From JAMLGJ01 sp047972145 (lineage in GTDB: Bacteria > Actinomycetota > Acidimicrobiia > Acidimicrobiales > Microtrichaceae): DNA of 59,262 nucleotides. Positions 31,522 to 39,401 of this stretch are shown here, one piece after another (positions within the stretch are counted from its first letter, which is position 1; every line of letters begins with the position of its first letter). Where the stretch lies: NCBI GenBank assembly GCA_047972145.1, contig JBKEAI010000047.1:1-59262 (forward strand). The letters run 5' to 3'. The position numbers were made by a program, and so were the translations under genes. The notes below the pieces were generated by a model. The model made no database searches. It saw only the letters and a program-made list of their open reading frames with translations, and was not told where the DNA came from.

Positions 31522-31959
31522 ATGTTCGACCGCTACTACGACGAGCTCGAAGTCGGTGACACGCGCGAGTTCAACGGGGTGACGATCACCGAATCGCACA
31601 TCCAGGGGTTCGCCGGAGTGACCGGAGACCACTACGTGCTGCACACCGACGCCGAGTATGCGAAGAGCACTCCTTTCGGCCAACGGGTGGCACATGGCCT
31701 GCTCGTGCTTTCGTGCGGAGCAGGGCTCATCCCGCTCGAGCCTGGGCGCGTTCAGGCCCTCATGGGGATGCGCGACGTCAAGTTCTCCGCCCCGGTATTC
31801 ATCGGCGACACGATCCATCCGGAGATGGAGGTCCTCGAAAAGCGCGATGGCAGAGACGGTGGTGTCGTGGTCATCGCGGAGAAGATCTCCAACCAACGGG
31901 GCGAGGTCGTGTGCAGCACGACCATCGAGGTGCTCGCCGCCAACGCACCGGCGGCGTGA
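31522..31959 (+). CDS. MaoC-like (R)-specific enoyl-CoA hydratase-type protein
   Basis: 145 residues, a single hot-dog domain. The hydratase-2 motif reads GFAGVTGDHYVLHTDAEYAK, with the catalytic dyad Asp36 and His41, followed by GQRVAHGLLVLS. The start is the ATG at 31522, preceded by GGAGG; an upstream in-frame ATG at 31489 has no homology support. It is probably an enoyl-CoA hydratase of the catabolic cluster, last gene of the plus-strand unit starting at 30671. It ends 33 bases before the stop of the convergent endonuclease III gene. Confidence 0.87.
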   Translation: MFDRYYDELEVGDTREFNGVTITESHIQGFAGVTGDHYVLHTDAEYAKSTPFGQRVAHGLLVLSCGAGLIPLEPGRVQALMGMRDVKFSAPVFIGDTIHPEMEVLEKRDGRDGGVVVIAEKISNQRGEVVCSTTIEVLAANAPAA

Positions 31960-31992
31960 AGCCCTCGGATCTACGACATCAGGGAATCCGCT

Positions 31993-32658
31993 TCAGCGCG
32001 CCGCTTCCTCGCTGATCCGACGCTTGGTCGCGGCCCACGAGCAGATCGGACACGTCGTCAGGTCGTGGTTGCGTGCCGGGCAGTACTCACGACCGAAGTA
32101 GATGATCTGGAGGTGACGCCGGTTCCAGGTGTCTTTCGGGAACACAGCCTTGAGGTCGTGTTCCACGCCTTCGACGTTCGCAGACCTCGACAGGCCCCAG
32201 CGGCCCGCAAGGCGGTGGATGTGGGTGTCCACCGGGAAGGCGGGATGGCCGAAGCCCTGCGACATGACCACCGAGGCGGTCTTGTGGCCCACGCCGGGCA
32301 GCGATTCGAGGAACTCCCAGTCGTCGAGCACCTCGCCACCGGACTCGACTATGCGGTCAGCGGCCAGCCAGAGGTTCTTCGACTTCGTAGGGGCGAGGCC
32401 GATCTCCCGGATGAGCTCGAGTATCCGGTCGGGGTCGAGGGCAACCATCTCCTCGGGGGTCGAGGCCACCGCGAACAGCGCCGGGGTGACCTCGTTGACC
32501 TTCTTGTCGGTGGTCTGCGCCGACAACGCCACGGCCACCAAGAGGGTGTACGGGTCGGTGTGGTCGAGAGGGATCGGGGGATCGGGATAGAGATCATCGA
32601 GCGTGTCGCCGATCAGGTCGGCCTTTTCCTGGCGCTTCACCCCGGAGAATCTACCCAT
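31993..32658 (-). CDS. nth: Endonuclease III-like DNA glycosylase/AP lyase with incomplete Fe-S ligand set
   Basis: 221 residues. The helix-hairpin-helix LPGVGHKTASVVM carries the catalytic Lys126, and VDTHIHRL the catalytic Asp144, so a bifunctional glycosylase/lyase active on oxidised pyrimidines is expected. Standard enzymes end with C-x6-C-x2-C-x5-C binding a [4Fe-4S] cluster. Here only Cys193-x9-Cys203-x2-Cys206 is present and no fourth Cys follows. The cluster may be absent or use another ligand. It marks the boundary between the catabolic cluster and housekeeping genes. Confidence 0.9.
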   Translation of the reverse strand: MGRFSGVKRQEKADLIGDTLDDLYPDPPIPLDHTDPYTLLVAVALSAQTTDKKVNEVTPALFAVASTPEEMVALDPDRILELIREIGLAPTKSKNLWLAADRIVESGGEVLDDWEFLESLPGVGHKTASVVMSQGFGHPAFPVDTHIHRLAGRWGLSRSANVEGVEHDLKAVFPKDTWNRRHLQIIYFGREYCPARNHDLTTCPICSWAATKRRISEEAAR

Positions 32659-32749
32659 CTGCTCCTCCCACCCCCGACGAAGCCCGAGGCCAGCACGGGC
32701 ACCGGCCCCTCAGGCTCACCCCCGGGGCGCTTGTGGCGGTCAGGCGTGC

Positions 32750-35392
32750 TCAGTCGAGTACCTCCACGATCCCCGCCGTCGCGTCCAGGCGCACGAGTGC
32801 ACCGTCGGGAAGCAGGCGGGTCGCGTCCAGAACGCCGACCACGGCGGGGAGGCCGTACTCGCGTGCGACCACCGCACCGTGGGTCATCGTGCCTCCGACC
32901 TCGGTCACGAGACCCGAAACCGACGCGAACAACGGCGACCAGCTCGGATCGGTGTGCGTTGTCACCAGGATGTCCCCGGGGTCCGGCTCGGCATCCTCGA
33001 GCCTGTGGATGACCCGCACACGACCGGTGACCGTTCCCGCCGACACACCGAGGCCGACCAGGGCGCCCTGCGGGACGTCGTCACGGTGGTAGGCACCGTC
33101 GAGGCACTCCCCGGCCGAGGTGAGAACTCTGGGGGGACGCAGCGCCTCGTGTGCCGCGAAGCTCCGCCTGCGCTCCTCGATGAGGTGGCGGTCCGATACA
33201 CCTGAGGCCACCACCTCGGAGAGCTCATCGAAAGTCAGCCAGTAGATGTAGGACGCCTCGTCGATCACACCGCTGTGCACCAGCCGGTCGGCCTCGCCCA
33301 ACAGCGCGCAGCGGTACTCGTAGTAGCGATTCATCATGGCGAACTTCGGGTACTCCCGGAACCCGCTGAAGGTGCGCAGGCGGGCGATCACCTCGGCCGT
33401 CTCGCCCGCACGTTCGTCGCCGCCGGGGAGCTCCCGAAGGGCTGTGAGCACCTCTTGGCCCTTCCCAGCCGCGCCCGACTCGCCAGAGCTGCGGAGCCGG
33501 GCGGCGGCCCCTTCGTCGAGGTTCGCGACGTTGGCTGCCAGCAACGGTGCGAGCAATTCCGGCTCCTCGATCCAGCGTGGACGGGTGATGTCGATCTCAC
33601 CCACGCAATGGCGGCCGTAGCGGTCGAGGAACGACCCGATCGCCTCGATCGACTCGGTGCCGCCCTCGATGCGACCCAAGCGGTCGAGAAAACCGGGTGA
33701 CCGGTCCGATGTGAGGTGGCTGACAACGCCCGGAAAACGTCGGATCACGTCGGCCACATCCATCAGTGCCAGCCCCATCTCTGCACTGACGTCGCCCGGG
33801 ACCGAGCGCACCAGGACGTCCGCTGCGTTGGTTTCACCCAGCCAGTCACCGAGGTTGTCGTTCAGCCACTCAGCTGCACCTTGCGCGGACATGATCACCG
33901 CCATTGAGGACGGCTCGAAGAGCAGTCTCCGCAACTCTCCGATGTCGCTGCGGATGAACTCGATGAGCTCGGTCCCCTCGTAGCCGACGATGCTGGACCG
34001 CAGAACCTCCAGCGAGGTCTCCCAGTCCGCGACGAGCTCGTCCACGATGCCCTGGTCGGCCGCGAGCAGCGAGGGTTCCGGAAGCGGTCGCGCCGGCTCG
34101 GAACCGTCGCTGACGGTGATGAACCCGGGAATCTCCAGGACCGTCTCGAGTGCGTCGCGCAGCAGTGGATCGGCACGGCCGAAGGTCTCCAACGCGCCGG
34201 CGCGCGCCGCCTCCGAGGCGAGGAGGTCTGTCGCGTCGACGAACAAGCGGCTCGCGGCCTCACGAGCTGGAGCCGGGGTGACCATCTGCCACATCGAGAT
34301 CGCCAGTGGCCTCATCGCATCGGTCATCATCTGTTGGTGACCGACCGAGATGTACACGCGGTTGTCTCCGAGCGGATTCTCCGGAACCGGGAACAGGGTG
34401 GTGATCGGCCGGCTCTGGAGGATCTCGAAGTGACCCCCTACCAGCGACCACTCGATGTCCTGGGGTGACCCCATGTGATCTGCGATCACCTGTCCGAGGT
34501 CTGCGAGGGACAGCACCTGGCGGTCCGTGAGTACGAACTCCTTTGTCCCTGACGTCGGCCTGGAGTGTCCGCCTCCGTCCGTGCCGACGGCACCATCACC
34601 ACCCAGGGGAGTGACATCTCGCTCCTTAGCTCCCGGTGTCCGCTCGGTGATCCGACCGTCGAGGACCCTGTGGTAATCGGGTGTGACCGTTCCAGACACC
34701 AGGGCATCACCCAGGCCACGTGTCGACTCCACGACCGATACGAGGCGGTTCGACGTGACCGGATCCGCAGTGAACAGGACCCCTGAGGCGTCTGCGGGGA
34801 CGAGCCTCTGGAGCAGAACGCCCATGCTGGCTGCGTGGTGGTGGAGCCGATTGCGCAGGCGGTACTGCACGGCATGGTCGTTGAACAACGAACCCCAACA
34901 GCGGCGTAGTGCATCGAGCACGGCATCGAGGCCCACTACGTCGAGCACCGAGTCGTACTGTCCGGCGAACGAGTGACCTGGCAGGTCCTCGGTGGTAGCG
35001 CTCGAGCGGACCGCCAGGGGCGTGTCATCACCCAGGCTGGACACAGCTTCCGCCACTGCATCCTTGACGGCCCTGGGTATATCGGCGTGTTGGAATAGCC
35101 CGCGGAGCTCACCACTGGCCGCCCGGACCGCGTGGGCATCATCGGGGCTCGAACGTGTGAGGGATGCGATGGCCAACTCGATCGCGGGATCCGACCTGCA
35201 TGCCAGGTCGAACGCCGCGGTGGTAACGCAGTACCCCTCGGGAACGCCGATTCCACCGAGCCCCCGGACCTCCCCGAGGTTCGCTGCCTTGGCCCCGACG
35301 AGGCCAACCTGGTCGCGATCGACCGAGGTGAGGGGCACCACGAGCCGCGCCGATTGGGATGGCCCCGGCGAAACAGGCCCCTCGCTGGTCAT
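32750..35392 (-). CDS. Rifampin phosphotransferase-like (PEP synthase/PPDK fold) enzyme
   Basis: 880 residues, close to the usual ~865 of Rph. The N-terminal ATP-grasp part has LVGAKAANLGEVRGLGGIGVPEG, PLAVRSSATTEDLPGHSFAGQYDSVL and VLFTADPVTSNR. A middle region of about 400 residues would form the rifamycin-binding domain. The C-terminal swivelling domain has PGDILVTTHTDPSWSPLF and GGTMTHGAVVAREYGLPAVVG, with catalytic His838. Rph uses ATP to phosphorylate rifamycins at O21. A Gly-rich insert sits in residues about 270-295. The start at 35392 overlaps the YdeI-like stop by four bases. Another PEP-synthase-like function remains possible, but C-terminal identity to Rph motifs is strong. Confidence 0.82.
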   Translation of the reverse strand: MTSEGPVSPGPSQSARLVVPLTSVDRDQVGLVGAKAANLGEVRGLGGIGVPEGYCVTTAAFDLACRSDPAIELAIASLTRSSPDDAHAVRAASGELRGLFQHADIPRAVKDAVAEAVSSLGDDTPLAVRSSATTEDLPGHSFAGQYDSVLDVVGLDAVLDALRRCWGSLFNDHAVQYRLRNRLHHHAASMGVLLQRLVPADASGVLFTADPVTSNRLVSVVESTRGLGDALVSGTVTPDYHRVLDGRITERTPGAKERDVTPLGGDGAVGTDGGGHSRPTSGTKEFVLTDRQVLSLADLGQVIADHMGSPQDIEWSLVGGHFEILQSRPITTLFPVPENPLGDNRVYISVGHQQMMTDAMRPLAISMWQMVTPAPAREAASRLFVDATDLLASEAARAGALETFGRADPLLRDALETVLEIPGFITVSDGSEPARPLPEPSLLAADQGIVDELVADWETSLEVLRSSIVGYEGTELIEFIRSDIGELRRLLFEPSSMAVIMSAQGAAEWLNDNLGDWLGETNAADVLVRSVPGDVSAEMGLALMDVADVIRRFPGVVSHLTSDRSPGFLDRLGRIEGGTESIEAIGSFLDRYGRHCVGEIDITRPRWIEEPELLAPLLAANVANLDEGAAARLRSSGESGAAGKGQEVLTALRELPGGDERAGETAEVIARLRTFSGFREYPKFAMMNRYYEYRCALLGEADRLVHSGVIDEASYIYWLTFDELSEVVASGVSDRHLIEERRRSFAAHEALRPPRVLTSAGECLDGAYHRDDVPQGALVGLGVSAGTVTGRVRVIHRLEDAEPDPGDILVTTHTDPSWSPLFASVSGLVTEVGGTMTHGAVVAREYGLPAVVGVLDATRLLPDGALVRLDATAGIVEVLD

Positions 35393-36000
35393 CCGCGGGA
35401 CCGCTCGCCCGTGCGTGCATCCCCGACGATCGTCTCGATCCGTTCGGAGCGGGTGGCGTCCTTCGCCGCGCTGATCACCCACCACAGCATCTGCTTGCGG
35501 GCGGTGGGAGGGAAGGCGTCCCAGTTCTGACGAGCGGCGGGTACCGAATCGAGTGCACGGCGCAGCTCCGTGGGCTCGATGAGGTCCTCCACCTGGTCGT
35601 AGAGGTCCCAATAGCCGTTGGACTTCGCCACTTCGATCGAGGCTCGGCCCGCATCGGTCATCATGCCCCGTGCCTCCATGTCGGCGGCCCGTCGGCGGTT
35701 GAGCCGGGTCCACGTGCTCCTGGGACGCCTCGGGGTGAACATCTGCAACACGCGGTCGTCATCGAGGTTCGTCTTGGTCGAGTCGATCCAACCGAACGCG
35801 ATCGCCTCCTCCACCGCGTCCGGATACCGACATACGGGCAGGTCCTTGTCACGCCACGAGCACAGCCAGACACCCCGGGTGCCCTCGTGGTTGTGCTCGA
35901 GCCAGCCACGCCACTGCCGCCTGCTCTCGGCGTGGAAGATCGGATAGTCGAACTTCCAGGTCGCAGGGTGCTCGGAAGCTGTCTCCGGGGGCTTGGACAT
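35389..36000 (-). CDS. YdeI/OmpD-associated family protein
   Basis: 203 residues. The early segment WRGWLEHNHEGTRGVWLCSWRDK, then CRYPDAVEEAIAFGWIDSTKTNLDDDRVLQMFTPRRPRSTWTRLN, is the characteristic core of the YdeI/OmdA-like family, with a C-terminal FPPTARKQMLWWVISAAKDATRSERI. Some relatives influence outer-membrane protein or bacteriocin sensitivity, but no biochemical function is established. No signal peptide. It is translationally coupled (ATGA) to the Rph-like gene, so they are transcribed together. Confidence 0.85.
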   Translation of the reverse strand: MSKPPETASEHPATWKFDYPIFHAESRRQWRGWLEHNHEGTRGVWLCSWRDKDLPVCRYPDAVEEAIAFGWIDSTKTNLDDDRVLQMFTPRRPRSTWTRLNRRRAADMEARGMMTDAGRASIEVAKSNGYWDLYDQVEDLIEPTELRRALDSVPAARQNWDAFPPTARKQMLWWVISAAKDATRSERIETIVGDARTGERSRG

Positions 36001-36057
36001 CTGCTCCCAAACCTACACACGGCTGCAACGGACTCGCCGCGGAGCCCTCCAAACACA

Positions 36058-36108
36058 CGTTCTGTGGTGCGAGACAAGCCCGGTGAGCGCGTCTCGCACC
36101 ACAGAACG
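36058..36108. terminator. Strong hairpin (18-bp perfect stem) downstream of the PhnB-like VOC gene
   Basis: CGTTCTGTGGTGCGAGAC (36058-36075) and its exact reverse complement (36091-36108) enclose a 15-base loop; four more pairs extend the stem if one A is bulged. It lies between the stop of the minus-strand VOC gene and the start of the YdeI-like gene. There is no clear T-run, but it is a likely transcription terminator or RNA-stabilising element. Confidence 0.6.
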
Positions 36109-36120
36109 ATGTGCTGTTGT

Positions 36121-36148
36121 GTGCTCAGTCCTGTGTGCTCAGTCCTGT
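36121..36148. repeat. Two perfect 14-bp tandem copies at a stop codon
   Basis: GTGCTCAGTCCTGT occurs at 36121-36134 and again at 36135-36148. The stop codon (36139-36141) of the VOC gene is inside the second copy. Confidence 0.75.
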
Positions 36149-36561
36149 GTGCCAGGTACCACGTCGAGCACCCAGGTGACGCCGTAGGGGTCGGTGAGCA
36201 TCCCGTACAGCGGTGCCCATGGTGCGGGAGCGAGCTCCACTACGACCGTGGAGCCCTCGCTCAGGGCCTTCCAGTGCCGGGTGATCTCCTCCGGTTCGGT
36301 GCCGCGCACCGACACGAAGTACGAGTTGTCTCCCTGTTCGTAGGCCATCGCGGCGGGCACGTCGTACGCCATGATCCGCATGCCCTCGGGGCCTGTGACC
36401 TGACCCCACATGACCTCGCCCGCACCCGGGGCATCAGCGGGCGTCCCGGCATCTGCGTATGTGACGAGGGTCAGTTCGCCTCCGAAGGCCTCTCGGTAGA
36501 ACTCGAGGGCGCTGTGCGCCTCGCCGCGGAAGTTGAGATGGGGGGTGACTTCGATCGACAC
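36139..36561 (-). CDS. VOC family protein of the PhnB/YdcJ-like type
   Basis: 140 residues. The sequence SIEVTPHLNFRGEAHSALEFYREAFGGEL is the opening of PhnB-like (DUF1801-adjacent) VOC proteins, followed by VMWGQVTGPEGMRIMAYDVP, VSVRGTEPEEITRHWKAL and a closing WAPLYGMLTDPYGVTWVLDV. Start GTG at 36561 is chosen because AAGGAG lies five bases upstream; longer forms would reach into the divergent gene. The function is unknown: relatives include glyoxalase-like and antibiotic-resistance-like proteins. It is divergent from a WYL regulator that may control it. Confidence 0.82.
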   Translation of the reverse strand: MSIEVTPHLNFRGEAHSALEFYREAFGGELTLVTYADAGTPADAPGAGEVMWGQVTGPEGMRIMAYDVPAAMAYEQGDNSYFVSVRGTEPEEITRHWKALSEGSTVVVELAPAPWAPLYGMLTDPYGVTWVLDVVPGTQD

Positions 36562-36667
36562 GGTTTCTCCTTGGTCGTCCCGGCCGGATGGCTCCGACCG
36601 GTGTTGTCTGCCACGTTGGCGGATGATCAGGTCAGAACATGTCCGCAGAACCTGGAATCCTGTGTAG

Positions 36668-37621
36668 GTGTCCGACACGACGACTCGTACGCTGCGGCTG
36701 TTGTCACTCCTCCAGCGGCGGCGCTTCTGGGCGGGCGCGGAGCTCTCTGAGCGATTGGGGGTCTCGGAGAGGACCCTGCGCCGCGATGTTCACCGAATAC
36801 GCTCGCTCGGCTACGACGTGGACTCAGAACCCGGGATCGGAGGCGGGTACCGGCTGGGGCATTCGGAGGGTGAGACGGTTCTTCTGATCGACGATGACGA
36901 GGCGGTCGCGCTCGCAACGGCACTGCACAAGGCGGCTGCCGGTTCCTCCGAGCTCGCAGAGGCATCGCTGGGAGCGCTCACCAAGGTGATGGCCATGCTC
37001 AACTCGGACCAGAGGCGGCGGGTGGAGCGGGTACGAAACGTGACAACCCCCGGCGCCACCGCTGCTGAGGAGCACCCGTCGCCCACCCTGCTCGACACCG
37101 TCGCAGCGGCCTGCCGGGACAAGGTGCGGCTCGGGTTCACCTACACCGCCGCCGACGGACAGCGCTCGGAGCGCTACGTGGAACCGCACAACCTGGTGGT
37201 GCTCGAAGCGCGCTGGTACCTCGTCGCCTGGGACGACCTCCGCTCGGATTGGCGCACCTTCCGCCTGGACCGCGTCGAGGATCCGACGGCGGCGCGGAAC
37301 TCCTTCACACCACGCGCCCTGCCCACCGGGGACCTCGAAGCCATGGTTCGCTTCGACCTCCACGAGCGCCGGCAGCGCCACCAGGTGGTGATCGACATCG
37401 CCGCGCCCGCAGAACAACTACGGGCGGAGTACGGGGCCTGGGCCACGATCGACGCCCTCGGCCCGGACTCCAGCCGCCTCACGATGACCACCGACACGTT
37501 CCGCTGGCCTACCTACATCCTGGCCAACACCGACGTACCGGTGCGGGTGGTCGGCCCGCCGGAGTTCACCCGGCACCTCCGCACCGTTGGGGAGTCTTTG
37601 CGATCGGCTATCGAGCCCTGA
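36668..37621 (+). CDS. WYL-domain transcriptional regulator (YafY/DeoR-like HTH)
   Basis: 317 residues. The N-terminal winged helix reads RLLSLLQRRRFWAGAELSERLGVSERTLRRDVHRIRSLGYDV, then GIGGGYRLG. The WYL-type sensor region has VEPHNLVVLEARWYLVAWDDLRSDWRTFRLDRV. The C-terminal WCX-like domain is RFDLHERRQRHQVVIDI. The start is GTG at 36668, 107 bases from the divergent VOC start. WYL proteins sense ligands such as nucleic acids or nucleotides; here the divergent layout suggests regulation of the VOC gene. Confidence 0.88.
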   Translation: MSDTTTRTLRLLSLLQRRRFWAGAELSERLGVSERTLRRDVHRIRSLGYDVDSEPGIGGGYRLGHSEGETVLLIDDDEAVALATALHKAAAGSSELAEASLGALTKVMAMLNSDQRRRVERVRNVTTPGATAAEEHPSPTLLDTVAAACRDKVRLGFTYTAADGQRSERYVEPHNLVVLEARWYLVAWDDLRSDWRTFRLDRVEDPTAARNSFTPRALPTGDLEAMVRFDLHERRQRHQVVIDIAAPAEQLRAEYGAWATIDALGPDSSRLTMTTDTFRWPTYILANTDVPVRVVGPPEFTRHLRTVGESLRSAIEP

Positions 37622-37787
37622 GTCTGCCCGGGACCGGGACCCCTCCCTCACTGCTGCGGATCAACCGCCCGGTGGTGGATCGCAAATCCACCTGAAACCC
37701 TCATCCGAGGTGGGGAAGCGACCGAACTGGATGGTGGAGCAGTTCTGATGCCACCCGCATCATCGTCGCCGACGCACTGCTCACGAT

Positions 37788-37822
37788 GGAACAGACACGG
37801 CGAAAGCCGGAACAGACACGGC
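37788..37822. repeat. 21-bp-period direct repeat upstream of the DUF6159 gene
   Basis: GGAACAGACACGGC occurs at 37788-37801 and 37809-37822, just before the AGGAGG at 37839-37844. The 231-base region 37622-37852 holds no other gene that I can support. Confidence 0.6.
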
Positions 37823-37852
37823 AGAAGGCCGAACCACCAGGAGGTCATACCT

Positions 37853-38776
37853 ATGGGTGCATGGGGCAACAGCAAGCAGTTGACACACACGAGCTACGAG
37901 CTCGTGAAGGAAACCCCGGGCATGTACCGCTGGACGATACGTGCCGGGATCCAGGGAGCGATCATCGGTGTCATCGGCGGTGGAATCGGTATGTTCCTGG
38001 TGTTCCTCGGCGAGGCGATGATCGACCCCGAGGCGCCGGCCAAGGCGAACCCACTCGGTTACGTACCACTGGTGTTGGGCGCACTCATCGCGCTTCTGGG
38101 TGCGGTGGGCGGGCTCACCGCAGCCAATCGCCAGCTCGCGGGGCTGGTCATGGTCACCGACGACGTGCTGCACGGTCGCCCTGTTGACGAATCCGCAGCC
38201 AAAGAGGCCGCACACAGCCGACTTGGGGCTCTGGCGGCATGGTCTGCGATCTCCGTGGCGGTCGGCGCGCTCGTCTCGGCGATCCAGGGTGATGGTGACA
38301 GCGGGATCGTCGTGTCGATCGTACGCAGCCTCCTGGCGGGTCTGGTCGCGGCGGTGTGGGCCGTGGTCACGACCCTTGTGATGCCCCTCATCGTGCTCGA
38401 GCACCTCGGTGCTGTGTCCGCCATCAAACGCTCTGCGAGCATCATCCGCTCGACCTGGGGAGAGGCGCTCGCAGGTGGCGTTCGGATCGGTGCGCGGTTC
38501 ATGCTCCTGTACACGCTCCCCGGGGCCCTGCTGGTCGTCGGAGGAATCGTGCTCGTGGTCGCCCTCGACGGTCCTTCAAAGGGTGTCGGCGGCATCATCG
38601 CGCTGGTCGGTGTGGTCCTCATGGTGGTTGGGCTCGTGAAGGCCGCAACCTGCAAGTCGGTGTTCGGCGTGGCCCTCTACCGCTGGGCGGCCGGCGAGGG
38701 CGCTCTTGGGCCCTTCAGCGAGGACGACCTCCGCAATGCGGTGAGGGTGAGCGGCTCCAAGGTGCCCGTCGGCTGA
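37853..38776 (+). CDS. DUF6159 family membrane protein
   Basis: 307 residues with about six hydrophobic segments (for example IIGVIGGGIGMFLVFLGEAM, LGALIALLGAVGGLTAA, SLLAGLVAAVWAVVTTLVMP, LPGALLVVGGIVLVVAL, IIALVGVVLMVVGLVKAA). The motif PLIVLEHLGAVSAIKRSASIIRSTWGEAL is typical of DUF6159/YciC-like membrane proteins. The start at 37853 has AGGAGG about nine bases upstream; an N-terminal extension without hydrophobic sequence is spurious. The function is unknown. Confidence 0.8.
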   Translation: MGAWGNSKQLTHTSYELVKETPGMYRWTIRAGIQGAIIGVIGGGIGMFLVFLGEAMIDPEAPAKANPLGYVPLVLGALIALLGAVGGLTAANRQLAGLVMVTDDVLHGRPVDESAAKEAAHSRLGALAAWSAISVAVGALVSAIQGDGDSGIVVSIVRSLLAGLVAAVWAVVTTLVMPLIVLEHLGAVSAIKRSASIIRSTWGEALAGGVRIGARFMLLYTLPGALLVVGGIVLVVALDGPSKGVGGIIALVGVVLMVVGLVKAATCKSVFGVALYRWAAGEGALGPFSEDDLRNAVRVSGSKVPVG

Positions 38777-38912
38777 TCCCGGCGGCTCCAGTGCCAGGCG
38801 TTACGGCCTACCGGTCGAGAGCTGCGCCACATCGGGCGGGGTGACACAGCGGGCGGAACGCGTATGCAGTGCTTCGTTCACCCCAAGGCCTGAGTCATCT
38901 ACCCTTGGTGCC

Positions 38913-39278
38913 ATGTCCACGCCGGTGGTCGTCGCCCGGATTCCATCCCTCACCCAGGCGGACCTGCTCGCCGGTCACCTACGTCACCAGGGGATCGACG
39001 CTGTGGTGCGCACCAACCTCGATCGCACCACCTATGCGGGGCTCGGCGGAGCGGCACTGCTGGTGCCCGGAGACCAGCGCCTCGAAGCGGAGTTGGAACT
39101 GGTGCTCCTGGAGTCCGCCGTGCCGGAGGCCACAGGCACCGACGCCGATTCGGTCAGCCAGCACTCCGGGAGCCGCGCCAGATGGATCCGAACCGTCGGC
39201 CTGTTGTTGGTCGGAGCCATGGTGATCGCCACCGTTGTCCCCTCGCTGTCGATCGTCTGGGCCAGGCTCTTCTACTGA
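38913..39278 (+). CDS. DUF2007-type putative signal-transducing protein with C-terminal membrane anchor
   Basis: 121 residues. The core VVVARIPSLTQADLLAGHLRHQGIDAVVRTN is the usual DUF2007 fold, and LLVPGDQRLEAELELVL follows. A single transmembrane helix (TVGLLLVGAMVIATVVPSLSI) ends the protein, so it would be anchored with the domain in the cytoplasm. The start at 38913 is chosen as the first ATG matching family length. The role is unknown; context gives no hint. Confidence 0.75.
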   Translation: MSTPVVVARIPSLTQADLLAGHLRHQGIDAVVRTNLDRTTYAGLGGAALLVPGDQRLEAELELVLLESAVPEATGTDADSVSQHSGSRARWIRTVGLLLVGAMVIATVVPSLSIVWARLFY

Positions 39279-39401
39279 CATCCCTAGGAGCGTCGACCCG
39301 TCCCCTGAGCCCAGGGCGCTCGGGTTTCACCAACCGGGGGCCATGGACGGACGATCACAGCCCGATGAGGAGCCGACACGCTGCACCTATACCCTTTCGG
39401 G

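Noticed and set aside
35393..35713. N-terminal extension of the Rph-like gene
   Set aside because: It would overlap the YdeI-like gene by more than 300 bases; Rph homology starts after the ATG at 35392, which shows normal ATGA coupling.
36058..36108. Mobile element or attachment site at the perfect inverted repeat
   Set aside because: No transposase or target-site duplication nearby and only one copy in the window; a terminator-like hairpin is simpler.
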